NCBI RefSeq assembly: GCF_001651855.1
Contig: NZ_LNQC01000071.1
Coordinates: forward strand, 60,703 to 124,702
Source: Sinorhizobium americanum
Lineage (GTDB): Bacteria > Pseudomonadota > Alphaproteobacteria > Rhizobiales > Rhizobiaceae
Direction of reading: 5' to 3'
Length of the DNA: 64,000 nucleotides
Below are positions 18,024-26,628 of this stretch, piece after piece. The position numbers and the translations under genes are program-made. Each line of letters starts with the position of its first letter. Positions within the stretch are counted from its first letter, which is position 1. The notes beneath the pieces were generated by a model, which saw nothing but the letters and a program-made list of their open reading frames with translations, was not told the origin of the DNA and searched no databases.

Positions 18024-19355
18024 ATGACAAAGCGGCATCTCGGGCTTGTGGCATGCACTGTTCCCGGCCTGTACCTGTTGTTAAGCCCCGTCTACGCGCT
18101 GCTGCATTACCAATTGTTCGCAGCCGAAACTCCGCATTTCATCCGCTACGTGCTGATCCCAGGGCTGCTGGGAGCCGCCCTCATTGCCATCGGCTTGCTT
18201 ACGAAGCCGCGCTTTTCCGCACTTGTCGGCGTCTGTGCCTCGAGCATGTTGCTCGGCTTCTTCCTCTTCGAGGCGATGCATACGGTCTCTGTCGTGTCAG
18301 TCCGGTTGGAAATGCTTGGCCAGCTTAGCGAGGCGCAGGCCGAAACGCTCAGGCGCAACAAGAACATGGTTCCTGGCTTTACGCTTCGCAGCCTGAACCG
18401 GCTTTCCGGCACCGATGAACTCCCCGAGGCCCTGCTGTCGGGTTTTCCGGCGACGCAAGTGGTGCTGTGCACGTCCAAGGCCGGCATCGTCAGCTACACG
18501 GCGGACCGGTACGGCTTCAACAATCCCGACGATGTGTATGACCGCCGGCTGGATCTGATGCTTCTCGGAGATTCGTTCGTCGAAGGCTTCTGCCTGCCTC
18601 CGGGCGAGGACCTTGCATCGAGCGCCCGGGCGGGCGGTGCTGCCACCGCGAGCATAGGCATTCGAGGAAATGGCCCCTTGGTCGAACTCGCAATGCTCGG
18701 TCGCTTCGGTGAGCTTTTGCATCCGCGCCATGTGATGATGGCTTTCGTCGAAGGCAACGATTGGGAGAATCTGGAGCGGGAACTCGCGGTGCCTTGGCTC
18801 CGAGAAGCGCTTTCGCCGAATGCGAATTACGGTTTGCAGTCAACGGCGCAAGCAACCATGCGCGAGGCTAGGAGCATTTTGGCGGAGCGAAAAAATAGCC
18901 CGGTGACGAGTGTCGACCTTCTCACGAGAACATCCCTGTTGCGCAATTTCGTCGCCCTGCAGCAAACCCTGGCGAGGCTGGGGCTGGTGTATCCGAAGAT
19001 TGCCGGCGATAAGCCGGAGTTCAGACAGATACTGCACCGCGCGAAAGAACTGACCGAGAGCTGGGGTGGCACTTTTACACTGATCTACATACCGCGGATG
19101 GACCGTTTCATCGGACCGTTCTCATCGGATCAGCCTTTCGACCCGCTGAGGAGGAGGGTTCTCGCTGCTGCCGCGGGAGAGGGGATCCCCGTCATCGATC
19201 TTCATGAGGCCATGCGCGCTCAGGCCGACCCCATTGTACTGTACGCGCCTGACGCTCATTTCAGTCGCGCCGGAGCCAAATTCGTTGCGAACGAGATCCT
19301 CCGGTCGATAGCGGCGAAGGAGACCGGCCCTCCGATAACTGCAGCGATCAAATGA
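18024..19355 (+). CDS. Membrane-anchored SGNH/GDSL-type hydrolase-fold protein
   Basis: A 443-residue protein with three N-terminal hydrophobic helices (within about residues 5-95) and a large periplasmic domain. That domain shows the four SGNH blocks: LLGDSFVEGF (Ser), IRGNGPL (Gly), VEGNDWEN (Asn) and PDAHFSRAG (Asp-x-x-His). Proteins of this type in exopolysaccharide loci act as acetyl- or acyl-transferases or esterases (AlgJ/AlgX-like); which one this is cannot be read. The hydrophobic N-terminus places the active domain outside the cytoplasm. It stands alone on the plus strand between minus-strand operons, opposite the carbamoyltransferase module. A related protein is encoded at 38372-39607. 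Start ATG 18024 follows GAGAGG. Confidence 0.82.
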   Translation: MTKRHLGLVACTVPGLYLLLSPVYALLHYQLFAAETPHFIRYVLIPGLLGAALIAIGLLTKPRFSALVGVCASSMLLGFFLFEAMHTVSVVSVRLEMLGQLSEAQAETLRRNKNMVPGFTLRSLNRLSGTDELPEALLSGFPATQVVLCTSKAGIVSYTADRYGFNNPDDVYDRRLDLMLLGDSFVEGFCLPPGEDLASSARAGGAATASIGIRGNGPLVELAMLGRFGELLHPRHVMMAFVEGNDWENLERELAVPWLREALSPNANYGLQSTAQATMREARSILAERKNSPVTSVDLLTRTSLLRNFVALQQTLARLGLVYPKIAGDKPEFRQILHRAKELTESWGGTFTLIYIPRMDRFIGPFSSDQPFDPLRRRVLAAAAGEGIPVIDLHEAMRAQADPIVLYAPDAHFSRAGAKFVANEILRSIAAKETGPPITAAIK

Positions 19356-19398
19356 TTTTGCGGCGCCGCGTGCCTGCCTCGGTGGCGGCCCTTGATGC

Positions 19399-20079
19399 TC
19401 AATTCGAACCAAGCTGTAGCCGCTGGAAAATATTGGCGAGCTCCACGCGAGTCGTGATGTCGAGCTTGCTGTAGACGCTATGAAGGTGAAGTTTGACGGT
19501 GCCGGGGGCTATTCCAAGCCGCACGGCTATTTCGCGGCTGCGCAAACCTGCGGCCGCGAGGCGGGAAATCTCGAGTTCGCGCGGGGTCAGTTTCTGCAGA
19601 ACCGAGCGGCGTTCTATGTCTCGTTCCCGAATTCGATCAATCTCCGCACTCAAACCTTGATCTACGACAGAGGTTCGGCCGGCCATCACCGCCCGAATGC
19701 ACTCGACAAGGGCACTCGGCGCCTGTTCCTTAAGAACGATGCCGCGCACACCAAGCCGCATCGCCTCGGCAAGTTCCTGCTCGCTGATATCGGCGGTCAG
19801 AAGGACGCAGGCGAGTCCCGGCCGGTCGCCGTGAAGGCGACGAATGAGATCCAGGCCGTTCATTTCGGGCATCCGCAGGTCGGCGACGACCAGATCGACC
19901 GGCCGGGTCGAGACGATTTCGATCGCCTCAGCAGCCGTTTTGCATGTTGCAGCCACTTGCCAACCCGGCTCGGCGTCAATCAAACGGCGCAAACCGTCCA
20001 GGACGATCAGGTGGTCGTCGACGACAAGGATACGCGGGCTCACGGATGGGCCGGTATCTTGATGGTTAACCGGGTCCAT
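19399..20079 (-). CDS. Response regulator, NarL/FixJ (LuxR) family
   Basis: A 226-residue two-domain regulator. The receiver has the acidic pair in ILVVDDHL, the phosphoacceptor Asp67 (VVADLRMPEMNG) and the conserved Thr and Lys (LLTAD, VLKEQ). The C-terminal LuxR-type helix-turn-helix reads LTPRELEISRLAAAGLRSREIAVRLGI followed by TVKLHLHSVYSKLD. It would bind DNA as a phosphorylated dimer. Its start lies 40 bases inside the upstream histidine kinase gene, so the pair is co-translated and almost certainly cognate. Location inside the locus suggests control of the neighbouring polysaccharide genes, but targets are unknown. Confidence 0.95.
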   Translation of the reverse strand: MDPVNHQDTGPSVSPRILVVDDHLIVLDGLRRLIDAEPGWQVAATCKTAAEAIEIVSTRPVDLVVADLRMPEMNGLDLIRRLHGDRPGLACVLLTADISEQELAEAMRLGVRGIVLKEQAPSALVECIRAVMAGRTSVVDQGLSAEIDRIRERDIERRSVLQKLTPRELEISRLAAAGLRSREIAVRLGIAPGTVKLHLHSVYSKLDITTRVELANIFQRLQLGSN

Positions 20080-21806
20080 TGCTCCACCTTGTCGATCGAG
20101 AGTTCTCCTCCCCAGGTCGCCACACGCTCACGCAGGCTTCGCGGACCGACTTTGCTGCTCTCCAGTTCCGCATGCTCGAGCCGCCGGTCAAAGCCGAAGC
20201 CCGTTCCGTCGTCGTCCACAGTGAGGATCACCGTCCCGCCCTCGAGCCGGAGTCGGGCCTCGAGCGTTCTCGCATGCCCATGGCGTGCAGCGTTGGCCGT
20301 CGCCTCCGCAATCATCCGCGTCAGCTCGCCGATGATCGCCGACGGCAAGCGAAGATCTTTCGGTTCCACAAGGAAGCGAAAGTCAATCGACCATTGCTGC
20401 CGCAAGCGTTTGGCCAGCGCTTCCAATCGCACCACCAGTGGAGACTCCCTCGCGCCGCCTTGGTCAGATCCCGGTTCAAGCGCGCGAATGAGAGCGCGGA
20501 GCTCTCTCTGTTCTTCGGAAAGCATGGCCTGCAAGGCCATCAGACGCCTGTCGATCTCCTCGGGTTCGGCCTTCGAGGAGCGTAGGCTTTGTAGCTGCAA
20601 GGCCATGCCGGCCAGGGTCTGCAGCACGCCATCGTGTATATCTCGTCCAATCTTGATGCGCTCCTCAAGGGCGGCGGCATCGCTGAGACGGCGCAACAAT
20701 ATTGCTTGCTCGAAGAGTGTCTTCAATCGGTCAGCGACGATCTCCGCCATTGCCACATCGTCAAGTGTCAGGGCTGGCGGATCGAGGAGAAACAGGCGCG
20801 CCTCGACATCGCTCGCGTGGAACTGAACCGAAATCGCCGAAGCAATCGAGAATTCGGCGACGAGGGCGGGGGACGTTGGCATCTCGTCTCCGCGCCATCG
20901 ATCGAAACGTCCCTCGCCGCGATGTATGAGGGCTCGTGATCGTCGCGCGTCGATGATCAGGAGACTTGCATGCTGCAGTGCTTCGGGTGTCCACGGCAGA
21001 TAAGCGGTCGGCGACAAGTGCCTCACCTTGCATGCGCCGTTCTCCCATATCGCCAGATGGGTCCAGGGTTCGTCACCGTCACTCCAGATCAGCAGCGCGC
21101 GGCCGACGCGCATCACCTGCGCGGCATAAGCCAGCGCCGCCTCGGCGGGCCATTCGCGGCCGTCGGGCGCGCCGGGCGTCCGCTCGACCAACCGCAACAA
21201 CTCGGATCGCACCGCCTCCTGATGAGTCCCGAGCCATGTGAGAAGAACCGTTGCCGTCAGCAGGAAGAGAATGAACGACAGCGCGACTGCCGCGTCGACG
21301 TCCGAGTTGAACGGCCAGACTGTGTTCGAAAGCGCCAGATATGCGAGGATAGCCACGCCGATGGAACCGGTCCACAAGGCGCCCCGCCAGAGCCAGTGCA
21401 GCGTTGCTGTCAACTGGACGAATGGCATGAGCATGAAGACCGGGCCAGACACCCGGCCTGTAAGCAACGCCAGGGCAATCAAAGTGGCGACGTCGATGAT
21501 ATGTCGCACGAAGGTCCCGCGGACCCGATGGACCTTGGCCCTCCATACGAAATGGGCTGCAGCGATGGCGTAGACGAAATAGGCGATGAGCAGCCAAAAG
21601 ACGAGCTGCGAGCGAGGGGGCCAAATGGCGGCATCGAGCCACGTAATCCACAGGCTGCCGATCGCCAGAACGATGCGAGCGATGGCGATAACCGCATCCG
21701 AGCGAGCCCGGAATGTATTGATCCAAGTCTGTCGATTGGTCGCCGTGGCCAACCGGTTTTCGGCCCGCACCATGGAAATCGCGGAGGCCCAGTACTTCAC
21801 CGCCAA
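20040..21806 (-). CDS. Sensor histidine kinase, DesK/NarX-type (HisKA_3)
   Basis: A 588-residue membrane kinase. Six hydrophobic helices lie between about residues 38 and 195 (for example LVFWLLIAYFVYAIAAAHFVW and AAVALSFILFLLTATVLLTWL), then a GAF-like region. The dimerisation domain has the phosphoacceptor His391 in GRDIHDGVLQTLAGMALQLQ, and the ATPase domain shows EATANAARHG and DDDGTGFGF. No periplasmic sensor domain is present, so the signal is probably sensed in or at the membrane. The frame opens at TTG 21806; GTG 21800 and ATG 21773 are alternative starts, and AGAGG lies three bases before the TTG and nine before the GTG. The 3' end overlaps the response regulator by 40 bases. Confidence 0.93.
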   Translation of the reverse strand: MAVKYWASAISMVRAENRLATATNRQTWINTFRARSDAVIAIARIVLAIGSLWITWLDAAIWPPRSQLVFWLLIAYFVYAIAAAHFVWRAKVHRVRGTFVRHIIDVATLIALALLTGRVSGPVFMLMPFVQLTATLHWLWRGALWTGSIGVAILAYLALSNTVWPFNSDVDAAVALSFILFLLTATVLLTWLGTHQEAVRSELLRLVERTPGAPDGREWPAEAALAYAAQVMRVGRALLIWSDGDEPWTHLAIWENGACKVRHLSPTAYLPWTPEALQHASLLIIDARRSRALIHRGEGRFDRWRGDEMPTSPALVAEFSIASAISVQFHASDVEARLFLLDPPALTLDDVAMAEIVADRLKTLFEQAILLRRLSDAAALEERIKIGRDIHDGVLQTLAGMALQLQSLRSSKAEPEEIDRRLMALQAMLSEEQRELRALIRALEPGSDQGGARESPLVVRLEALAKRLRQQWSIDFRFLVEPKDLRLPSAIIGELTRMIAEATANAARHGHARTLEARLRLEGGTVILTVDDDGTGFGFDRRLEHAELESSKVGPRSLRERVATWGGELSIDKVEQWTRLTIKIPAHP

Positions 21807-21962
21807 GGTCCTCTCTTCAGGCAGGCGATTAACGCCCGGCGCTTCGGCAGGCTGGAGGGAATTATGTCGAATTGCATTCCCAAAGGCCAGATTTGTTGCG
21901 GACTTTCTGGCTTTCGAGACGACAGCCGCCTCGACTGGGCCGGCGCCGCTCGCGATTGCTGT

Positions 21963-22877
21963 CTAAGAGGCGTGTGGATGGAATCTGCCGTGTACCGCCG
22001 GGCGGCTGCCAGTCGGGGAAGCCCAGGCCAGCACCTCGATGCACGCACCGTCGCCGCATAGAACGACGAAGCCGCGCTTCGAATAGCATTGAACCTGTCC
22101 CACCAGACCGATGTAACGGCCGGCTTTTTCGAACTCCAAGGCTGCGTCGATACGGATCCTCTCGCCGTCGTAGAAGGAGAATGCACCGGGATAGGGGTCG
22201 CCGACTGCACGGATAAGCCGGAGTACCGAGCCGGCAGAAGCATTCCAGTCGATCAGGCCGTCTTCGGCGGTTCGCTTCGCACAATAGCTCGCCTGGTCGT
22301 CATCCTGCTCGATCCGTGGGGGATTGTCCGTCTCAACGAGCGTAACCGCCTCGACCACCATTTCGCGCAAGTTCGTTGTGTGCTTGGCATAGAGGCTCCG
22401 AGCGGTTTCGTCGGCCGCGACGGCGAACAGCCGCTGAAGCAAGACTGGGCCGGAATCGATGCCTTCATCGAGCCAGAACAGCGTTGATCCGGTCACTTCC
22501 TCGCCGCGCAATATCGTCCAGGGAATGACCGCGCGACCGCGCAGGCGCGGCAAGGCGGCAGGATGGAACCCGATCGTCCCCAAGCGCGCGAGATCTCGAA
22601 ACGGCTGCCGGCAGACCTGCGACCAGCCAATGACGAAGGTGAGATCGGGCTCGACCGACGTCATCGCCTCCAGGACGTCCGGGTGATTGATGTCCGCCGT
22701 GTAGCGAATGGCGCAACCGGCGGTGCGTCCCATTGCCCCCAAATCGGCAAAATCGGAGTGGCGCCCGGCCAGCTCAGGCGGCAGGGTGACAACGAGCGTG
22801 GGAGCGCACCCCATTCTTATGAGCGCTTCGAGAGCGATTACGGAGCTCTCCACGGCACCGACGAAAACGATACGCAT
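21963..22877 (-). CDS. Formyltransferase-family protein (methionyl-tRNA formyltransferase-like, probable sugar N-formyltransferase)
   Basis: A 304-residue protein with the formyltransferase fold: a Rossmann-like start (MRIVFVGAVESSVIALEALI), then IGFHPAALPRLRGRAVIPW and FWLDEGIDSGPVL, and a C-terminal domain like that of Fmt. The catalytic triad in the family is Asn-His-Asp; here His105 and Asp141 are present but the Asn place is Gly103, as in a divergent subgroup I recall with IGFHP. It probably transfers formyl from formyl-tetrahydrofolate to an amino sugar such as a 4-amino-4,6-dideoxyhexose, in line with the dehydratase and aminotransferase of the window. The frame is open further upstream, but ATG 22877 gives the family N-terminus. 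A different one-carbon or acyl donor is possible. Confidence 0.83.
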   Translation of the reverse strand: MRIVFVGAVESSVIALEALIRMGCAPTLVVTLPPELAGRHSDFADLGAMGRTAGCAIRYTADINHPDVLEAMTSVEPDLTFVIGWSQVCRQPFRDLARLGTIGFHPAALPRLRGRAVIPWTILRGEEVTGSTLFWLDEGIDSGPVLLQRLFAVAADETARSLYAKHTTNLREMVVEAVTLVETDNPPRIEQDDDQASYCAKRTAEDGLIDWNASAGSVLRLIRAVGDPYPGAFSFYDGERIRIDAALEFEKAGRYIGLVGQVQCYSKRGFVVLCGDGACIEVLAWASPTGSRPAVHGRFHPHAS

Positions 22878-23253
22878 GATCCAACAACCGTCGACTATCG
22901 ACGAGCGCGGGATGTCATTTCCCGGCGGCAACGAACGATGTGATGCGATGCTGGCCGTATTGAACTCCAAGGACGACCATGATGTCCAGTGCAGGAACCA
23001 GCCAGTCCGCCGCGACAGCACCTTGGATTTGCGCCGCGAAAAGGAGAAGGCGGCCGCCCTTGCCCTCGGATGAAGCGGCGTTTCAGAATTGGTGACCCGT
23101 CGCATTCGCGCCAAGAAATGGCTAAAAGATGAAGCGATTGAACAAGATATACGTCGCTTCCGAAACTACAGGTGGCGATGGGGCGAAACTAAATTATTGC
23201 ACCCTACTAAACATTTCACTAATCTGGCGCGATAGCGAAAATTGTTGCTTAAG
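22878..23253. other. Divergent intergenic region
   Basis: About 375 bases between the formyltransferase-like gene (minus) and the Wzz/ExoP-like gene (plus). The 23110-23250 part is AT-rich and must carry promoter elements in one or both directions. The minus-strand frame of the formyltransferase continues open through much of it, but the codons there do not look like the family. I see no RNA gene or repeat. Confidence 0.35.
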
Positions 23254-25263
23254 ATGGTTTCCATGACGACGTTCGTTTCTAATGGCAGCCTCTCTGCTCG
23301 CTCCCACTACCGAGAAAGCGTTGAACTTGCCGTTCAGCGCAATGGGAATTCGGTAGGCCTGCTCGATGCTTGGGCTCTGGTCAAACGGCGCATGCGGCTC
23401 CTTGCGACAGTAATTGTCGGGTGCACTTTGCTCTCTGCGGTAGCATCATTCACGCTGCCGAAAACCTACACGGCCAGTTCTGAAGTGGTGCTCGAGCGGA
23501 AAGACGTTCGACCGTTTGCTACTGACGCTGCTTTGACGACCGTCGACCGTGATCGCTCTGCGGCAGAAACCGAGATGGATGTCTTGCAGTCCAGACAATT
23601 TGCCGGCCGCGTGGTCGACAGATTGAAGCTCATCAACAATCCCAACTTCAATCCCTATGCTCGCCAGGCCAAACAGCCGCAAAACATCGGTGGCGGACTT
23701 CTTGCGTACTTACAGGGAATAATCGGAATCGAACAGTCGCCCTATCCGGTCAGAACTCTGCCGGATCTGAAGGCTCAACGGGACCGCGCAATCTCGACAC
23801 TGCTGCCCCAGCTCAATGTCAGCCGGACCGGAGAGAGCCTTGCGGTAAGAATTACCGTATCGAATCCCAGTCCTAGGCTCGCTCAGGAAATCGCCAATAC
23901 GATTGCCAAGCTGTACGTCGAATCCTCGCTCGAATTCAAGCAGGACGAGCGGATCGCCGACAAGCAGCGGGCCATCAATACGGGCGGCGCCGTGGGGTTC
24001 CTTCGGCAGAGCATGACGCAGCCGCTTCTGGTCACATTGCGGGCAGAAGAAGCCCGATTGCTGCAGAGCAAAGCGGAGATCGCGGCGAAGTTCGGCAAGA
24101 ACCACCCCCAGATGATCGATGCAGATTCGCAAATCGCGGGCGTACGCAGCATGATCGAAGAGGAGGTTCGGCGCATCTTGTTGGACCTTGAGGCGGAATC
24201 GCTGAAGCCGAGCGCCCGGATTGTATCGGCGGCGGAACTCCCGAATTCACCATCCTTTCCCAAGGCAAGCATCATTGTTCCGGCGACATTTGCCGGGTCG
24301 ACGTTGTTGGCCTTCTTGCTCGCCCTCCTGTTCGAGGCGACTGATACGCGAATCCGCAGCGGCCAGCGCACCGCCGAACTCCTGAGAATTCCCAACTTGG
24401 GCTATGTGCCGAAAATCCCGAAACATTTTTCGTCGCACGGCACCAAGCGATCGTCATGCATACCGGACTGGAGCAATGTGACATCGGCCGAAGCGGAGCG
24501 TTCGATCTATATGGCGTCCCGCTTCTCGGAGGCCAAGCAGCTGCATCGCGTCGTGATGGTCACCTCATGCCGTCACAACATTGCAAACGCATCGACTGCG
24601 TGGGGAATTGCAACGGCGGCGGCGGCGGACGGCCGCCCCACCGCATTCGTGAACCTGGACTTCCATCAGCACAGCATTCCCTTTTTGAAGAGCATGGGGC
24701 GCTCACCCGAACTCCTCGAGCGCTATCTCAACAATGAAGCGACCCTCGCCGATGTCGTGCAGACGATTCCGACCTTGCCGGGCCTAGGTTATCTCGACGC
24801 GACGCTGGCAATGACGGAGCCGTTCAGACTCATCGACTCCGACAAGCTATGTGAACTGATCCAGGCGCTCAGGCAGAGCGGGTATGATTTCATTGTGCTT
24901 CACGCCCCGCCGGTCCTCAGCTCGGGCGATGCGACTTGGCTCGCACCCTTTGTCGACGGGGTCATCCTGATGGTGTCCTGGGGCGAGACAACCGAGGATC
25001 AATTGTTGGTGGCCGTTTCCCAGCTTCGAATGAACCATGCGCCACTGATCGGCACCGCAATTAATCAAGTCAATCCTGAAATTCATAGACGCCACCGATA
25101 CGGAGGCTATGTGATAACCTCGAGGCGTTTTCCGGCAGGTGGATGGATCAGGAGCCGCTCCCGCGGAAATGCAGCAATCGCCGACCGCCCGGTCAAGGAA
25201 GCGAATACCTCGTCCGTCCTTTCGGTCAGAGCCGCGCCCAGTTCTCCGTCGAAGATGGTGTAA
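23254..25263 (+). CDS. Polysaccharide co-polymerase, Wzz/Wzc/ExoP-like, with degenerate tyrosine-kinase domain
   Basis: About 669 residues. An N-terminal helix (LLATVIVGCTLLSAVASF) opens a Wzz periplasmic domain with helical region; a second helix (IIVPATFAGSTLLAFLLALLF) closes it and is followed by a cytoplasmic BY-kinase-like domain. The kinase motifs are ruined: where Walker A should read GxxxxGK[ST] the protein has SCRHNIANAST (24556-24600), the second aspartate-type motif survives as FVNLDFHQ, and Walker B hhhhDxPP is IVLHAPP. There is no tyrosine-rich tail. It should still control chain length and link to the outer-membrane export protein (34250), but ATP hydrolysis and autophosphorylation look impossible. 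Start is uncertain: TTG 23242, ATG 23254 and ATG 23263 are all in frame with weak ribosome sites. Confidence 0.88.
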   Translation: MVSMTTFVSNGSLSARSHYRESVELAVQRNGNSVGLLDAWALVKRRMRLLATVIVGCTLLSAVASFTLPKTYTASSEVVLERKDVRPFATDAALTTVDRDRSAAETEMDVLQSRQFAGRVVDRLKLINNPNFNPYARQAKQPQNIGGGLLAYLQGIIGIEQSPYPVRTLPDLKAQRDRAISTLLPQLNVSRTGESLAVRITVSNPSPRLAQEIANTIAKLYVESSLEFKQDERIADKQRAINTGGAVGFLRQSMTQPLLVTLRAEEARLLQSKAEIAAKFGKNHPQMIDADSQIAGVRSMIEEEVRRILLDLEAESLKPSARIVSAAELPNSPSFPKASIIVPATFAGSTLLAFLLALLFEATDTRIRSGQRTAELLRIPNLGYVPKIPKHFSSHGTKRSSCIPDWSNVTSAEAERSIYMASRFSEAKQLHRVVMVTSCRHNIANASTAWGIATAAAADGRPTAFVNLDFHQHSIPFLKSMGRSPELLERYLNNEATLADVVQTIPTLPGLGYLDATLAMTEPFRLIDSDKLCELIQALRQSGYDFIVLHAPPVLSSGDATWLAPFVDGVILMVSWGETTEDQLLVAVSQLRMNHAPLIGTAINQVNPEIHRRHRYGGYVITSRRFPAGGWIRSRSRGNAAIADRPVKEANTSSVLSVRAAPSSPSKMV

Positions 25264-25425
25264 TTCGGATTCCGGAACTCTGGGCTGGCGTTCGTATCGC
25301 GCTTGCTGAGATCCAGCAAGGCTCGCTTGTCGGAGGAGATCGTCTGAACAGGCTGGGCCGAGTTTTTACTTCGATCTCAGGTCGGTCCCGGGCCTAGCGT
25401 TGGTTGCAGAGGGGAGAGCTCCAAC

Positions 25426-26616
25426 ATGAGCAACGGGGAGCCGCGGACCGTGTGCTTTCCCTTCATCGGGGATTTCATAGGCGGCAGCCACCTGTCCGCC
25501 CTTGGACTGATACGAAATCTTCCGAAACCGTTGTTTGCGCCGCTCGTTGTCCTCCACGATACCGAGGGGCCGGTGGCGGAACTGTTTCGCCGCGAAGGTA
25601 TCGACTTTGAACGGGCGCCCGTTTTGAACCGCCTGCAGCGGGCCGGTGCGCGCAACGGCACGGCGGCACTCAACGTCGCCCGCACTCTTCCTGCGCTTGT
25701 CAGATATTTGCGTTCCAGAAACGTCGCGATCGTGCACACCAATGACGGTCGCGCACATCTCATGTGGGGTCTTGCAGCGCGATTGGCCGGATCGAAGCAC
25801 CTCTGGCACCACCGTGGCGACGCGACTTCCTTCGGATTGCGGCGCATCGCGCCGTGGCTTCCGAACCGTCTCGTCGCCGTTTCGAAATTTGCCTCGCCGC
25901 GCCCGGGATTTTTTTCCGCTGCGGCCAAATGCAGTGTCGTTCACAGTCCATTCGACGTCATGAAAGCGACAGGAGTCGGGCGGGAAGATAGTCGAAGAAG
26001 CGTCATAGCCGCGATCGGATGCTCGCCGGAAACGAAGCTCCTCGGATATGTAGGAACCTTGGTCGATCGCAAGCGGCCGATCCTTTTCGTCGAGGTGCTT
26101 GCGGCTCTAAAGCGGCTGGAGCCGAATGTCGAATTCGCCGGGCTGTTCCTGGGCAACGCACTGAACGGACTTGACGACGCCGCAAGATCGCGCGCGCAAG
26201 CCCTTGGCGTCAGCGACCGCATTCATTTCATGGGTTTCCGCTATCCGAGCGAACCTTGGATCGCAGGCTTGGATGCCCTTCTGGTGACGGCGGTGAATGA
26301 ACCGCTCGGAAGGACGCTTGTCGAAGCGATGCTGCTCGGCACGCCTGTTATCGCAGCAGACTCAGGGGGCAATCCCGAGGTTGTAGAGGACGGCGAAACG
26401 GGCATGCTCGTTCGCCCGGACGATCCGGCTCAATTCGCAAGCGCTTGCTTAAAACTGTTCGGCGACTCCAGCTATCTTGCGCACATCGTGGAAACGGCTC
26501 GCAACGAAGCACGCGCCCGCTTCAGCATCGAACGCCACGTCCACGCAATCATGGCCGTCTACGACGATTTGCTGCCTGGAAGGAATGCTGACCGAAGGCA
26601 GGCCCATACCCGGTGA
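25426..26616 (+). CDS. Glycosyltransferase family 4 (GT4)
   Basis: A 396-residue GT-B transferase. The N-terminal half has the glycine-rich FIGDFIGGSHLSALGL loop and VHTNDGRAHLMWGL; the C-terminal half shows LGYVGTLVDRKRP, VNEPLGRTLVEAMLLGTPVIAAD and GETGMLVRPDDP. It likely adds one sugar of the repeat unit on the cytoplasmic face. ATG 25426 is preceded by GAGGGGAGAGC. It follows the co-polymerase gene by 162 bases and precedes a Wzy-like polymerase gene by 12 bases, so the three probably form a plus-strand assembly operon. Donor and linkage are not predictable. Confidence 0.92.
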   Translation: MSNGEPRTVCFPFIGDFIGGSHLSALGLIRNLPKPLFAPLVVLHDTEGPVAELFRREGIDFERAPVLNRLQRAGARNGTAALNVARTLPALVRYLRSRNVAIVHTNDGRAHLMWGLAARLAGSKHLWHHRGDATSFGLRRIAPWLPNRLVAVSKFASPRPGFFSAAAKCSVVHSPFDVMKATGVGREDSRRSVIAAIGCSPETKLLGYVGTLVDRKRPILFVEVLAALKRLEPNVEFAGLFLGNALNGLDDAARSRAQALGVSDRIHFMGFRYPSEPWIAGLDALLVTAVNEPLGRTLVEAMLLGTPVIAADSGGNPEVVEDGETGMLVRPDDPAQFASACLKLFGDSSYLAHIVETARNEARARFSIERHVHAIMAVYDDLLPGRNADRRQAHTR

Positions 26617-26628
26617 CGGAGCAGCGAT

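Noticed and set aside
17891..18328. 145-codon plus-strand frame overlapping the start of the SGNH gene
   Set aside because: It runs in another frame of a gene with clear hydrophobic helices and SGNH motifs, and is basic and low in hydrophobic residues.
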